The notes under the pieces were generated by a model. That model ran no database searches and was not told the DNA's origin. It was given only the letters and a program-made list of their open reading frames with translations. Below, in pieces: positions 1 to 6,394 of a stretch of 11,559 bases of DNA. The first letter of the stretch is position 1. Every line of letters starts with the position of its first letter. This DNA is from Sulfurospirillum sp. UBA6810 (GTDB lineage Bacteria > Campylobacterota > Campylobacteria > Campylobacterales > Sulfurospirillaceae): NCBI GenBank assembly GCA_002469305.1, contig DKEY01000135.1:1-11559 (forward strand), read 5' to 3'. Made by a program: the position numbers and the translations under genes.

Positions 1-441
1 CTCTTAGCAATTTTTCTTACATGTAGCTTTACGCTTGGTGTGTATAAACTGGCTTCAAAACTCTATAATATAAGCTTTGATGTAGTGTTTTTTACAGCAG
101 GTTATGCCATAGCGCCATTAGTTATTTTTGGAGGTATGGCACAAACAATACCCTTTTTCTTCACGCACTATGGGAGTGAAACGCTCAATGGCATCATGCT
201 CTTTTTTGATGCCAATGCAACTTTGAGTAACTCTTTTATCCATAAAACACACCCTATCTTAAAGGGTTTTGCGCTGCTTCATTTTTTTGGTGTTTTTTGG
301 GGACTTTGGATACTTAAAAAAAGGATAGCTTTGAAAAATCTTGCCCATCTTGGAGTAGGTTTTTTCCTTCTTTTAAGCTCTTTTCATCTTTTATATCTTA
401 GTCTTATTATTTTTATCATTACTGTTTTTATAGCAAAATAG
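1..441 (+). CDS. Unrecognised multi-span membrane protein, 3' part
   Basis: The reading frame is open from the first base of the window to a TAG at 439-441, giving 146 residues with no stop, so this is the C-terminal part of a longer gene. A GTG at 40 is in frame, but the open frame before it codes for more hydrophobic residues (LLAIFLTCSF) and no ribosome binding site precedes it, so it is probably not the start. The protein is strongly hydrophobic with about four likely membrane spans: residues 1-13 as the end of one, about 27-50 (rich in F, V, A, G), about 88-103, and about 115-145. It ends in a very hydrophobic segment and a short basic tail. I see no metal, heme or nucleotide motif. It lies 64 bases upstream of the Rrf2 gene on the same strand; the gap holds a promoter candidate, so co-transcription is uncertain. 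Family unknown. Confidence 0.7.
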   Translation, partial: LLAIFLTCSFTLGVYKLASKLYNISFDVVFFTAGYAIAPLVIFGGMAQTIPFFFTHYGSETLNGIMLFFDANATLSNSFIHKTHPILKGFALLHFFGVFWGLWILKKRIALKNLAHLGVGFFLLLSSFHLLYLSLIIFIITVFIAK

Positions 442-469
442 TTACAAAGAATAGAAGTTTATAAAAATA

Positions 470-478
470 TGTTAAAAT
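470..478 (+). promoter_or_regulatory. Candidate extended -10 promoter for the Rrf2 gene
   Basis: TGTTAAAAT at 470-478 fits an extended -10 element (TGN before TAAAAT) and would start transcription near 485, some 20 bases before the GTG start. No clear -35 is present, as is common in this phylum. A TACATGTA copy (489-496) lies in the leader and runs into the TAGGAG ribosome binding site (495-500). This is a sequence match only. Confidence 0.35.
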
Positions 479-505
479 ATTGAGAACTTACATGTAGGAG
501 TTTTT

Positions 506-919
506 GTGAATTTTTCTAAAACGGTAGAGTATAGTATCTTGATTTTATCCTATATTGCCATGCATCAAGAGGATAAAATCTCTTCAGCCTCACTCAATGA
601 AACTTTGAAAATTCCACATAAATATCTTACAAAACTCATCACAATTCTTGTAAAAGCGGGACTTATTAATTCTTCAAAAGGAAGAAATGGAGGGATATTT
701 TTAGGCAAACCTGCTTCACAAATCACTATTGCTCACATCATGGACGCACTCAATGAAAACCCACAAGAGGGTAGATGTATCTTGGGTTTTGAAAAGTGTA
801 ATCCATCAAATCCTTGCGTGATGCATCACTCTTGGTTGGAACCACGTGCTCTTATTGATAGAATGATTCATAAAACTACGCTTGAGGATCTTATTCTTCA
901 AAGAACTCCTAAAAATTAA
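506..919 (+). CDS. Rrf2-family iron-sulfur transcriptional regulator (NsrR-like)
   Basis: A 137-residue winged-helix regulator of the Rrf2 family (relatives: NsrR, IscR, RsrR). The start is GTG at 506, five bases after TAGGAG (495-500). Residues 1-65 carry the family's N-terminal region (YSILILSYIA) and the wing (SSKGRNGGIFLGKPA). Cysteines at 91, 98 and 104 (spacing C-X6-C-X5-C) followed by His107 match the positions where Rrf2 proteins bind a [2Fe-2S] or [4Fe-4S] cluster; IscR also uses a His three residues after its third Cys. NsrR members sense NO by cluster nitrosylation and repress detoxification genes. The gene sits directly before norZ, and two copies of a shared element lie in the 82-bp gap, so control of norZ is likely. 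The symbol is left blank because NsrR and other Rrf2 types cannot be separated by eye. Confidence 0.88.
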   Translation: MNFSKTVEYSILILSYIAMHQEDKISSASLNETLKIPHKYLTKLITILVKAGLINSSKGRNGGIFLGKPASQITIAHIMDALNENPQEGRCILGFEKCNPSNPCVMHHSWLEPRALIDRMIHKTTLEDLILQRTPKN

Positions 920-939
920 TTCTACTACTAAGTAGAATT
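918..939. promoter_or_regulatory. Inverted repeat, operator candidate upstream of norZ (site 1)
   Basis: This is a perfect inverted repeat with 9-bp arms (AATTCTACT / AGTAGAATT) and a 4-base spacer, starting at the rrf2 stop codon. Its core at 921-937 matches 970-986 at 13 of 17 positions. It could be the binding site of the adjacent Rrf2 protein. A weak terminator for the rrf2 gene is the alternative, but there is no G+C-rich stem and only a short T run follows. Confidence 0.5.
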
Positions 940-969
940 TAATAAATAATTTTGTAAGCTTCTAAAAAA

Positions 970-986
970 TCTACCTTTAAGTAGTA
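970..986. promoter_or_regulatory. Second copy of the norZ upstream element (site 2)
   Basis: TCTACCTTTAAGTAGTA matches site 1 (921-937) at 13 of 17 positions, in the same orientation, keeping TCTAC, TAAGTAG and the final A. The repeat offset is 49 bp. Only the CTAC/GTAG arms plus one T-A pair are self-complementary, so it is a weaker palindrome than site 1. It lies a few bases before the ribosome binding site of norZ, where a bound repressor would block initiation or elongation. Confidence 0.45.
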
Positions 987-1001
987 ATAAAAGGAGCGTT
1001 T

Positions 1002-3230
1002 ATGAGTAGTTCATTGGTTTCGCGTTTCATGACCAAAAAAGGTCTTTATGCGATGTTTTGGATTGTTTCTATTTTTATGGTAACAATTCTAATCTATTTT
1101 ACGGCAAATTTAGCAAAAGAGGTTCCGCCACTACCTGCTGAGGTGAGAACAGTAGAAGGAAAGGTACTTTATAAAGAAGCGGATATCGTTGAGGGAAAGG
1201 GGTATTTTCAACAATTTGACCTTATGGATTATGGAACTATGCTTGGTATGGGAGCATATCTAGGGCCTGATTTTTCAACAGAATTTTTGCATAAAAGGGC
1301 AGAGTTTCTCAATAAATACTATGCAAAAGAGATTTACAATAAACCTTGGGAAGCTCTTTCAAATGTTGAAAAAGGTGGTATAAAAGCTCGAACTATTGAG
1401 GATTTTAAAGAGCAAACTTTTTTAAAAGAAGAGGGTGTAACTTATACACAAGCTTCTGCTGAGGCATATCAATCCAATGTCGATTATCTTGTTGATTTTT
1501 TAACTAAAGGGGATAAAGCAAGAGCTTGGAGAGGTGGCGTTATAAGAGAAAATGAAGCAGTAAAGATAGCTGCATTTGTAGATTGGTCACAGCTTGTTGC
1601 TTCTTCTTTACGCCCTGGAACCGATAGAACATGGTCAAACAACTGGCCACCTGAGCCTCTTATCGACCAAGATGTTACGACAGTGAGTCACTTTGTCTCT
1701 TTATGGGAGTTTTTACTTCTTTGGACTTTGACTATTGGTGTTGTCTATTTGGCATATGAGTTTTTATTTAAAAAAGAGGAACAAGATGGTGAATTAGCGG
1801 AGCCTTTAAAGATTACGAAACTTTTTCCATCACAAGAAAAACTTCTCAAATACGTTCCTATTGTGGCACTTTTTGTATTTTTACAGATGGTTATCGGTGG
1901 GTATTTGGCGCATATTTACGCTGATCCGATTGAAAACTTTTTGATTTCACAAGACATACTTCCTTTTAATGTGATGCGTGCTTTACATACGAACTTAGCC
2001 ATTATCTGGGTTGCTATTGGTTGGCTTGTTGGTGGTCTTTTGATAGCTCCTATCGTAGCTGGAAAAGATTTACGTTTCCCACGTCTAGTTGATTTACTTT
2101 GGGTAGCACTCCTTGTTGTTGGCGGTGGCGGACTTATAGGTATCTATATGGGTGCAACTGGAAATATGAGAGAGACTTGGTTTTGGTTAGGAAACGAGGG
2201 GAGAGAACTGCTTAATCTTGGTCGTGTTTGGGATATCGGCTTAGTTATAGGACTTGTTTTATGGTTTGGTATGGTTTATAGCACTATCCGTAATGCAAAA
2301 GGCAATAAACTGCTTATTGGAACTATTATCTGGTCATCTTTTGGTATCGCAACGCTCTATTTGGCTGGGATGTATCCTATCCATAAAATCGCACCAAACT
2401 ATACGGTAGATGATTATTATAGATGGTGGGTTGTACATCTTTGGGTTGAGCTTACATTTGAGCTTTTCGCAGCGGGTGTTATCGCTTATCTCTCTGTTGC
2501 TCTAGGTTTGGTGCGTGAAAAAACAGCTGAAAAAGTGATGCTTTTTGAGCTTGGTCTTATCATGTTTAGTGGAACACTCGGAGTTGGACATCACTATTGG
2601 TGGCAAGGATTAGATGAGTATTGGATAGCAATAGGCGGTATTTTCTCAGCACTCGAACCACTTCCTCTGGCACTTTTGATGATAGAAGCTATAAAAGAAC
2701 AGCAGCACATTAAATCAGAAGGAAAAGCCTTTGATTTTAGCATCCCTTTTATGTGGTTAGCAGGGTCAGCGTTTCTTAACTGGTTTGGTGCAGGATTTTT
2801 AGGTATGGTTATCAATACACCAACGATAAGTTACTATTCACATGGAACATATCTCATTATGCCACATGCTCACGTAGCATTGCTTGGTGCATTTGGATAT
2901 ATCTCTATAGCATTTATCTATATGACTGCACGTGCAAACTCTTTGGCAAAAGGATTAGAGTGGAATGAATCACTCTCTAAGCTAGGATTTTGGTTGCTTA
3001 CTATCGGTGTTCTTCTTTATGCAATTCCAACGATAGTAATCGGTACAGAACAAACAGCGGTAGCACACAAGTTTGGATACTACGCTGCAAGAAGCCGTGA
3101 AGTTTTAGAGGGGATGAAAGTTTGGATGTGGGTTAGAATACTCCCTGATGCGATGATGATTTTAGGGTCAGCTGTCATTTTGTGGGATACAACAACAAAA
3201 ATCTATCTTGCAAAAAAAGTAAGAAGTTAA
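1002..3230 (+). CDS. norZ: Quinol-dependent nitric oxide reductase (qNOR)
   Basis: Single-subunit NO reductase of the heme-copper oxidase superfamily: 2 NO + 2 e- + 2 H+ to N2O + H2O, using quinol. 742 residues, close to usual qNOR length. ATG at 1002 follows AAGGAG (991-996) by five bases. Residues 16-37 form the first membrane helix; residues 40-230 are the NorC-like outer domain (MDYGTMLGMGAYLGPDF at 75-91). No Cys is present at all, so there is no heme c site, which separates qNOR from cNOR. The catalytic part (about 284-735) has every expected ligand: His329 and His624 for low-spin heme b, His622 for heme b3, His479, His530 and His531 for the non-heme iron, and Glu483 (HLWVE) and Glu552 as the conserved acidic residues. 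The His530-to-Glu552 spacing of 22 equals that of cNOR. Likely controlled by the upstream Rrf2 protein. Its role may be NO detoxification or denitrification. Confidence 0.96.
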   Translation: MSSSLVSRFMTKKGLYAMFWIVSIFMVTILIYFTANLAKEVPPLPAEVRTVEGKVLYKEADIVEGKGYFQQFDLMDYGTMLGMGAYLGPDFSTEFLHKRAEFLNKYYAKEIYNKPWEALSNVEKGGIKARTIEDFKEQTFLKEEGVTYTQASAEAYQSNVDYLVDFLTKGDKARAWRGGVIRENEAVKIAAFVDWSQLVASSLRPGTDRTWSNNWPPEPLIDQDVTTVSHFVSLWEFLLLWTLTIGVVYLAYEFLFKKEEQDGELAEPLKITKLFPSQEKLLKYVPIVALFVFLQMVIGGYLAHIYADPIENFLISQDILPFNVMRALHTNLAIIWVAIGWLVGGLLIAPIVAGKDLRFPRLVDLLWVALLVVGGGGLIGIYMGATGNMRETWFWLGNEGRELLNLGRVWDIGLVIGLVLWFGMVYSTIRNAKGNKLLIGTIIWSSFGIATLYLAGMYPIHKIAPNYTVDDYYRWWVVHLWVELTFELFAAGVIAYLSVALGLVREKTAEKVMLFELGLIMFSGTLGVGHHYWWQGLDEYWIAIGGIFSALEPLPLALLMIEAIKEQQHIKSEGKAFDFSIPFMWLAGSAFLNWFGAGFLGMVINTPTISYYSHGTYLIMPHAHVALLGAFGYISIAFIYMTARANSLAKGLEWNESLSKLGFWLLTIGVLLYAIPTIVIGTEQTAVAHKFGYYAARSREVLEGMKVWMWVRILPDAMMILGSAVILWDTTTKIYLAKKVRS

Positions 3231-3238
3231 AAGATGAA

Positions 3239-3270
3239 AAAGAGTGCTCTTTTAAGAGCACTCTTTATTT
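3239..3270. terminator. Bidirectional intrinsic terminator between norZ and the NosL-like gene
   Basis: Arms at 3239-3250 and 3255-3266 (AAAGAGTGCTCT / AGAGCACTCTTT) form a perfect 12-bp stem with a TTTA loop. A T-rich run follows on the plus strand (3265-3272), and the A-rich bases before the stem give T-rich sequence on the minus strand. It sits exactly between two convergent stop codons and can serve both genes. Confidence 0.9.
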
Positions 3271-3981
3271 TTATATAGCACCTTTTCCTGCTAGAAAAAG
3301 TCCTACTTGTTGAAACTCTTTGCCTTTGAGGTTACCACAGATACCACTCTCTTGTAGATATACTTTTGCATCAGCTACACTGGTAAATCTTTGAGGTGTT
3401 TGTTTACAAACCTTTTGGTATATCTTTTCACCCATCTGTGCTGCTTTGTATTGACGTTTTTTTATCATCTTGATGTCAGCTTTAAGACCTTCGCTGACTA
3501 CTTTTGAAACTTCTTCATAGCCCATTACTTTTCCACCAAAATCTTTTGCAAATTTTTGAGCACTTGACTCTTGTGCAAAAGCATACTTACTTACTGTTGC
3601 CATAGTAGCTGGTTTGTTTGAGCCTACTACGTAAAATGCACTTATGGCAGGGATAAATTTGAGTGTGTCATTGTCAACTACTTGAGGGCTTTTTACAGCT
3701 TCACCGTTTAACATACCTTCTTCATGCATACAGTGAATTGAACAGTATTGGTGAGTTTTTCCTTTTACATCTGCTGCATGGTTTGTTTTATAAAACATTG
3801 GCAGTGTCATACCACATACTGGACAAAACATTTTTGCCTTGCCTTCTTGGAGGATTTGTGCCTGTTTTGGCGGTATTACTCTAAAGTCCATCTCCTGTGC
3901 CATTACATCTGTTATATTTATCGTACTCGCAACCAAGATAAATTTTCCAACAGTGCTTAGTGCTTCTCTTCTTGTGTACAT
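3271..3981 (-). CDS. NosL-like secreted protein with C-terminal Cys-pair module
   Basis: A 236-residue protein of the NosL family (copper chaperones linked to nitrous oxide reductase maturation). Start is ATG at 3981, five bases after AAGGAG (3992-3987); the TTG codon just before it is too close to that site. The N-terminus (TRREAL, then a hydrophobic stretch ending in MAQE near residue 30) looks like a Tat signal without a lipobox Cys. CPVCGM at 53-58 is the NosL metal-binding signature, with Met51 nearby and a second pair, Cys80 and Cys84 (YCSIHC). Residues 111-158 form the conserved FYVVGS region. Residues 182-233 are an extra segment (GEKIYQKVC...CGNL, Cys192 and Cys215) that recalls a small c-type cytochrome without its heme motif and recurs in the divergent neighbour. 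No nosZ is in the window, so its client is unknown; the symbol is withheld because the architecture differs from classic nosL. Confidence 0.8.
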   Translation of the reverse strand: MYTRREALSTVGKFILVASTINITDVMAQEMDFRVIPPKQAQILQEGKAKMFCPVCGMTLPMFYKTNHAADVKGKTHQYCSIHCMHEEGMLNGEAVKSPQVVDNDTLKFIPAISAFYVVGSNKPATMATVSKYAFAQESSAQKFAKDFGGKVMGYEEVSKVVSEGLKADIKMIKKRQYKAAQMGEKIYQKVCKQTPQRFTSVADAKVYLQESGICGNLKGKEFQQVGLFLAGKGAI

Positions 3982-4007
3982 CAACTCTCCTTGAGATAAT
4001 TTTTCTC

Positions 4008-4019
4008 ATTGTATAAAAT
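4008..4019. promoter_or_regulatory. Overlapping divergent -10 candidates
   Basis: On the plus strand TATAAAAT (4012-4019) can serve as a -10 for the 4078 gene; on the minus strand TATACAAT (4015-4008) can serve the gene starting at 3981. They share the same TATA core. If both are used, the 36-bp palindrome would cover the plus-strand start site (about -4 to +31) but the -35 region of the minus-strand gene. A second plus-strand option is TACACT (4066-4071), which would give a nearly leaderless message. No mapping data; these are matches by eye. Confidence 0.35.
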
Positions 4020-4021
4020 GA

Positions 4022-4057
4022 TTGTTAAATATCTGTTAATTAACAGATATTTAACAA
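4022..4057. promoter_or_regulatory. Perfect 36-bp palindrome between divergent NosL-like genes
   Basis: Every base from 4022 to 4057 pairs with its mirror position about a centre at 4039/4040, with no mismatch and no spacer. The core is GTTAATTAAC, flanked by ATATCT / AGATAT and then outer GTTAA / TTAAC. Each half contains two GTTAA units 11 bp apart (4024-4028 and 4035-4039; mirrored at 4040-4044 and 4051-4055), about one helical turn, which suits a protein binding twice on one face. Most likely an operator shared by both genes. It is not the TTAAC-N4-GTTAA order described for Campylobacter NssR. Too AT-rich, and wrongly placed, for a terminator. Confidence 0.75.
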
Positions 4058-4077
4058 ATTTTGAGTACACTTTTGCC

Positions 4078-5145
4078 ATGAGATACTTTTTAATACTGAT
4101 TTTTATAACCCAACTTTTTGCCTCCTTTGACCCAAGAAATGCCCAAGAGATACAGGAGTATTTTGCCCTCTCTTTTAGAGCAAAACTCGCAACAAACTCT
4201 TTGCAAAGAACATATAGTGACATGGGTTCACTCATCTTAGATGAGAAAGAGTATGGCATCAAAGATATAGAAGCAGTTGATTTTAAAACGCTTTCGTATA
4301 TTGATGCCACAAAAGCTTTTTATGTTTACAAATCTCACATCAAAGCAAACTATGGCAAATACTCCCTTGTAGCTTTTAAAAACAAAGAAGATGCAGCCTT
4401 ACATGTAAAAGTATTTAAGGGAGAGATTTTAGACTTTGAAGAAGCTTTACATGTAAAGCAAAAGAGTCTTCAATCAAGCGATAACTTCATGCTAAAAAGA
4501 TATAAAAAAAGAGCAATCCCTATGGGTGAAAAACTCTATAAAAAACTTTGCAAAGAAGAACTTGATGTGAGTGAATACCTAGAGATAGGCGATTTGAAAA
4601 CAGACCTACATGTACAAGAGTTTTGTGGCAAACTAGAAAAAGAGCGTTTAGATGCTCTCACACTCTATCTTTGGTATGTGAAGCGCAAGGGTGATATGGG
4701 GATAGTAGAGGGACAGATAGAGGTAAATGATGAGGAAAAATGCCCAGTTTGTGGGATGTTCGTCTATAAGTATCCCAAGTGGGCAGCACAGATATTTTTC
4801 AAACACAAAGAGCATGAGCACCACTTCTCTTTTGATGGGGTAAAAGACTTGGTAAAGTTTTATCATGATCCTAAAAAATGGGGAAATTACCCTTTTGCTA
4901 CAAAAGAGAACATAACGCAAATCCTTGTGAGTGATTACTACTCAAACAAAGGCATTGATGGGAAAAAAGCCTTTTATGTCATAGGCAGCGATATCTACGG
5001 TCCTATGGGACATGAGCCGATACCTTTTGAGAGTAAAGAAGATGCGATAACTTTTAAAAATGAACACCGTGGACTAAAAGTTTTGAAGTTTGAAGAACTC
5101 TCTTTGGAACTCCCTTATAACTTGGACATAGGGAAGTTTGAGTGA
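4078..5145 (+). CDS. Large NosL-like protein with internal duplication and Cys-pair module
   Basis: A 355-residue exported protein. I place the start at ATG 4078 because it opens a classic signal peptide (MRYFLILIFITQLFA); an in-frame ATG at 4018 would place the 36-bp palindrome inside the coding region. No ribosome binding site is obvious. Order of parts: residues 20-74 of unknown kind; 75-122, a NosL-type segment (AFYVYKS...FKNKEDAA); 148-204, the Cys-pair module (GEKLYKKLC...CGKL, Cys158 and Cys183); 222-227, CPVCGM; 228-292, aromatic- and His-rich (HKEHEHHF); 293-340, a second NosL-type segment (AFYVIGS...FESKEDAI). Segments 75-122 and 293-340 align with each other, so the gene holds one and a half NosL units around the Cys-pair module; the first has lost its CPVCGM. 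It is divergent from, and paralogous to, the gene at 3271-3981. Probably an envelope copper or redox factor; exact function unknown. Confidence 0.75.
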   Translation: MRYFLILIFITQLFASFDPRNAQEIQEYFALSFRAKLATNSLQRTYSDMGSLILDEKEYGIKDIEAVDFKTLSYIDATKAFYVYKSHIKANYGKYSLVAFKNKEDAALHVKVFKGEILDFEEALHVKQKSLQSSDNFMLKRYKKRAIPMGEKLYKKLCKEELDVSEYLEIGDLKTDLHVQEFCGKLEKERLDALTLYLWYVKRKGDMGIVEGQIEVNDEEKCPVCGMFVYKYPKWAAQIFFKHKEHEHHFSFDGVKDLVKFYHDPKKWGNYPFATKENITQILVSDYYSNKGIDGKKAFYVIGSDIYGPMGHEPIPFESKEDAITFKNEHRGLKVLKFEELSLELPYNLDIGKFE

Positions 5146-5162
5146 GTTAGAGTTCCTTTTTT
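5106..5162 (+). terminator. Possible terminator at the 3' end of the large NosL-like gene
   Basis: GGAACTC (5106-5112) pairs with GAGTTCC (5150-5156), followed directly by six T (5157-5162). Between them, CCCT and AGGG (5112-5115 / 5130-5133) can form a small inner stem. The left arm is inside the coding sequence and the loop is long, so this is a weak candidate. Confidence 0.3.
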
Positions 5163-5218
5163 AGACAATCTTTACATGTAAAACTTTTGATATAATATTT
5201 TAGAATAATATTGTCTAA
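5161..5218. promoter_or_regulatory. Promoter of the dsrE-like operon, flanked by an inverted repeat
   Basis: TGATATAAT (5188-5196) is a full extended -10 element, with TTTACA at 5171-5176 as a poorly spaced -35 (14-base spacer); the -35 candidate overlaps a TACATGTA copy at 5173-5180. The promoter is framed by a perfect 9-bp inverted repeat, TTAGACAAT at 5161-5169 and ATTGTCTAA at 5210-5218. The arms could be operator half-sites bridging the promoter, or could pair in DNA or RNA only weakly because 40 bases separate them. Confidence 0.5.
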
Positions 5219-5237
5219 GTTAAGTAAGGAATCGATG

Positions 5238-5576
5238 ATGAAAAAAGAACTTTTAGTCCTTTGGACAACAGACAACAAAGAGACCATCCTCAATATGATT
5301 TGTTTATATACGTATAATGCAAAGATAAAAGGCTGGTTTGATGAAGTAACGCTTCTGGTTTGGGGTGCTTCTCAGCAAGTTTTGAGTGAAGATATAGAAA
5401 TCCAAGCAAAAATCAAAGATATGCAACAAGCTGGTATCAGAGTTATTGCTTGTAAAAAATGCTGTGAAAACATGTATATCGAAAAGCAACTTGCTAGTTG
5501 TGATGTGGAGATATTTTATACGGGTGAATTTTTGAGCGATTGGATGAACTTGGGAAAACCATTTTTGAGCGTATGA
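5238..5576 (+). CDS. DsrE/YchN-like sulfur-relay family protein
   Basis: A small soluble protein of the DsrE/DsrF-like fold, 112 residues. ATG codons at 5235 and 5238 are both possible; AAGGA at 5226-5230 fits 5238 better. The pattern is typical: strand 1 with the opening KELLVLWTT, a helix (NKETILNMICLYTYNAK), strand 2 (DEVTLLVWG), then strand 3 ending in VIACKKCC with Cys72, Cys75 and Cys76. The Cys after strand 3 is where several DsrE-family members carry persulfide sulfur. Here there are three close cysteines instead of one, which could allow a disulfide or metal site. The gene is first in a coupled set: its TGA (5574-5576) shares a base with the ATG of the next gene. A role in sulfur transfer is inferred from family; the partner is unknown. 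Confidence 0.75.
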   Translation: MKKELLVLWTTDNKETILNMICLYTYNAKIKGWFDEVTLLVWGASQQVLSEDIEIQAKIKDMQQAGIRVIACKKCCENMYIEKQLASCDVEIFYTGEFLSDWMNLGKPFLSV

Positions 5577-6394
5577 TGAATGTTTTTATCACAGGATGCT
5601 CAAGTGGCATAGGCTACTTTTGTGCGCACGAACTCCATAAAAATGGTTACAATGTTTATGCTACATGTAGAAGTGAAACAGATGTAAAAAGGCTCCAAGA
5701 AGAGGGACTAAAAGCCTATAAACTAGACCTTTGTGATTCACAAAGTATAGCAGAAGCTCTTGCTTGGGTTTTGATGCAAACAGATGCGAAGATAGATGTA
5801 CTTTTTAACAATGCTGCTTTCGGACAACCTGGTGCTGTGGAAGATTTGAGGCGGAGTGTTTTGCAAGAGCAGTTTGAAACCAATGTCTTTGGAACACAAG
5901 AGCTTACCAATCTCGTGCTTCCTTTTATGCGAAAAAACGGCTTTGGAAGAGTTGTCTATAACAGCTCTATCTTGGGTTTTGTTGCTATGAGTTACCGAGG
6001 TGCATATAACGCTTCTAAATATGCCATAGAGGGACTTTGTGATACAATGCGCCTCGAACTTCGAGGAAGTGGTGTAGATGTCATTTTGATAGAACCTGGC
6101 CCTATACGAAGCAATTTTAGGAAAAATGCACTTTTGAAGTTTCAAGAAAATATAGACATAGCAAATAGTGCACATAAAGAGATTTATGAAAAAACTTTGA
6201 CAAGATTGAAAAAAGAGGGTGATGCACCTTTTACATTAGGAAGTGACGCTGTGTATAAAGTGCTTGTAAAAGCCATTACATGTAAGAGTCCAAAAGCAAG
6301 ATATAGCGTGACTTTTCCTACAAAACTTTTTGCTGTTTTAAAGAGGATTTTACCCACAAGGGTGTTAGATAAAATTTTAGGAAGTATAGAGTGA
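5576..6394 (+). CDS. Short-chain dehydrogenase/reductase (SDR family)
   Basis: A 272-residue classical SDR oxidoreductase using NAD(P)H. Visible motifs are the nucleotide-binding TGCSSGIG (6-13), Arg32 (TCRSE) after strand 2, which often favours NADP, the NNA motif (78-80), the catalytic Ser near 131 (YNSSILG), Tyr144 and Lys148 (YNASK), and PGP (174-176). The C-terminal part (about 180-272) is the variable substrate region and gives no specific match. Start is ATG at 5576, one base overlapping the DsrE-like stop; ATG at 5573 is an in-frame alternative. The stop (TGA 6392-6394) overlaps the GTG of nspC, so the three genes are probably translationally coupled. Substrate unknown; cytoplasmic. 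Confidence 0.88.
   Translation: MNVFITGCSSGIGYFCAHELHKNGYNVYATCRSETDVKRLQEEGLKAYKLDLCDSQSIAEALAWVLMQTDAKIDVLFNNAAFGQPGAVEDLRRSVLQEQFETNVFGTQELTNLVLPFMRKNGFGRVVYNSSILGFVAMSYRGAYNASKYAIEGLCDTMRLELRGSGVDVILIEPGPIRSNFRKNALLKFQENIDIANSAHKEIYEKTLTRLKKEGDAPFTLGSDAVYKVLVKAITCKSPKARYSVTFPTKLFAVLKRILPTRVLDKILGSIE

Noticed and set aside
1002..3230. Cytochrome c-dependent NO reductase (NorB) or cytochrome oxidase
   Set aside because: The N-terminal NorC-like domain is fused but has no CxxCH motif, and Glu483 and Glu552 are present, so this is the quinol type of NO reductase.
4009..4077. N-terminal extension of the large NosL-like gene
   Set aside because: It would place the 36-bp palindrome and the promoter inside the coding region and hide the signal peptide that begins at ATG 4078.
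3271..5145. c-type cytochrome domains in the NosL-like proteins
   Set aside because: The GEKxYxxxC segment resembles one, but no CxxCH heme-binding motif follows in either protein.
5738..6175. 145-codon minus-strand open frame
   Set aside because: It lies fully inside the SDR gene, whose motifs are intact, and has no family features of its own.
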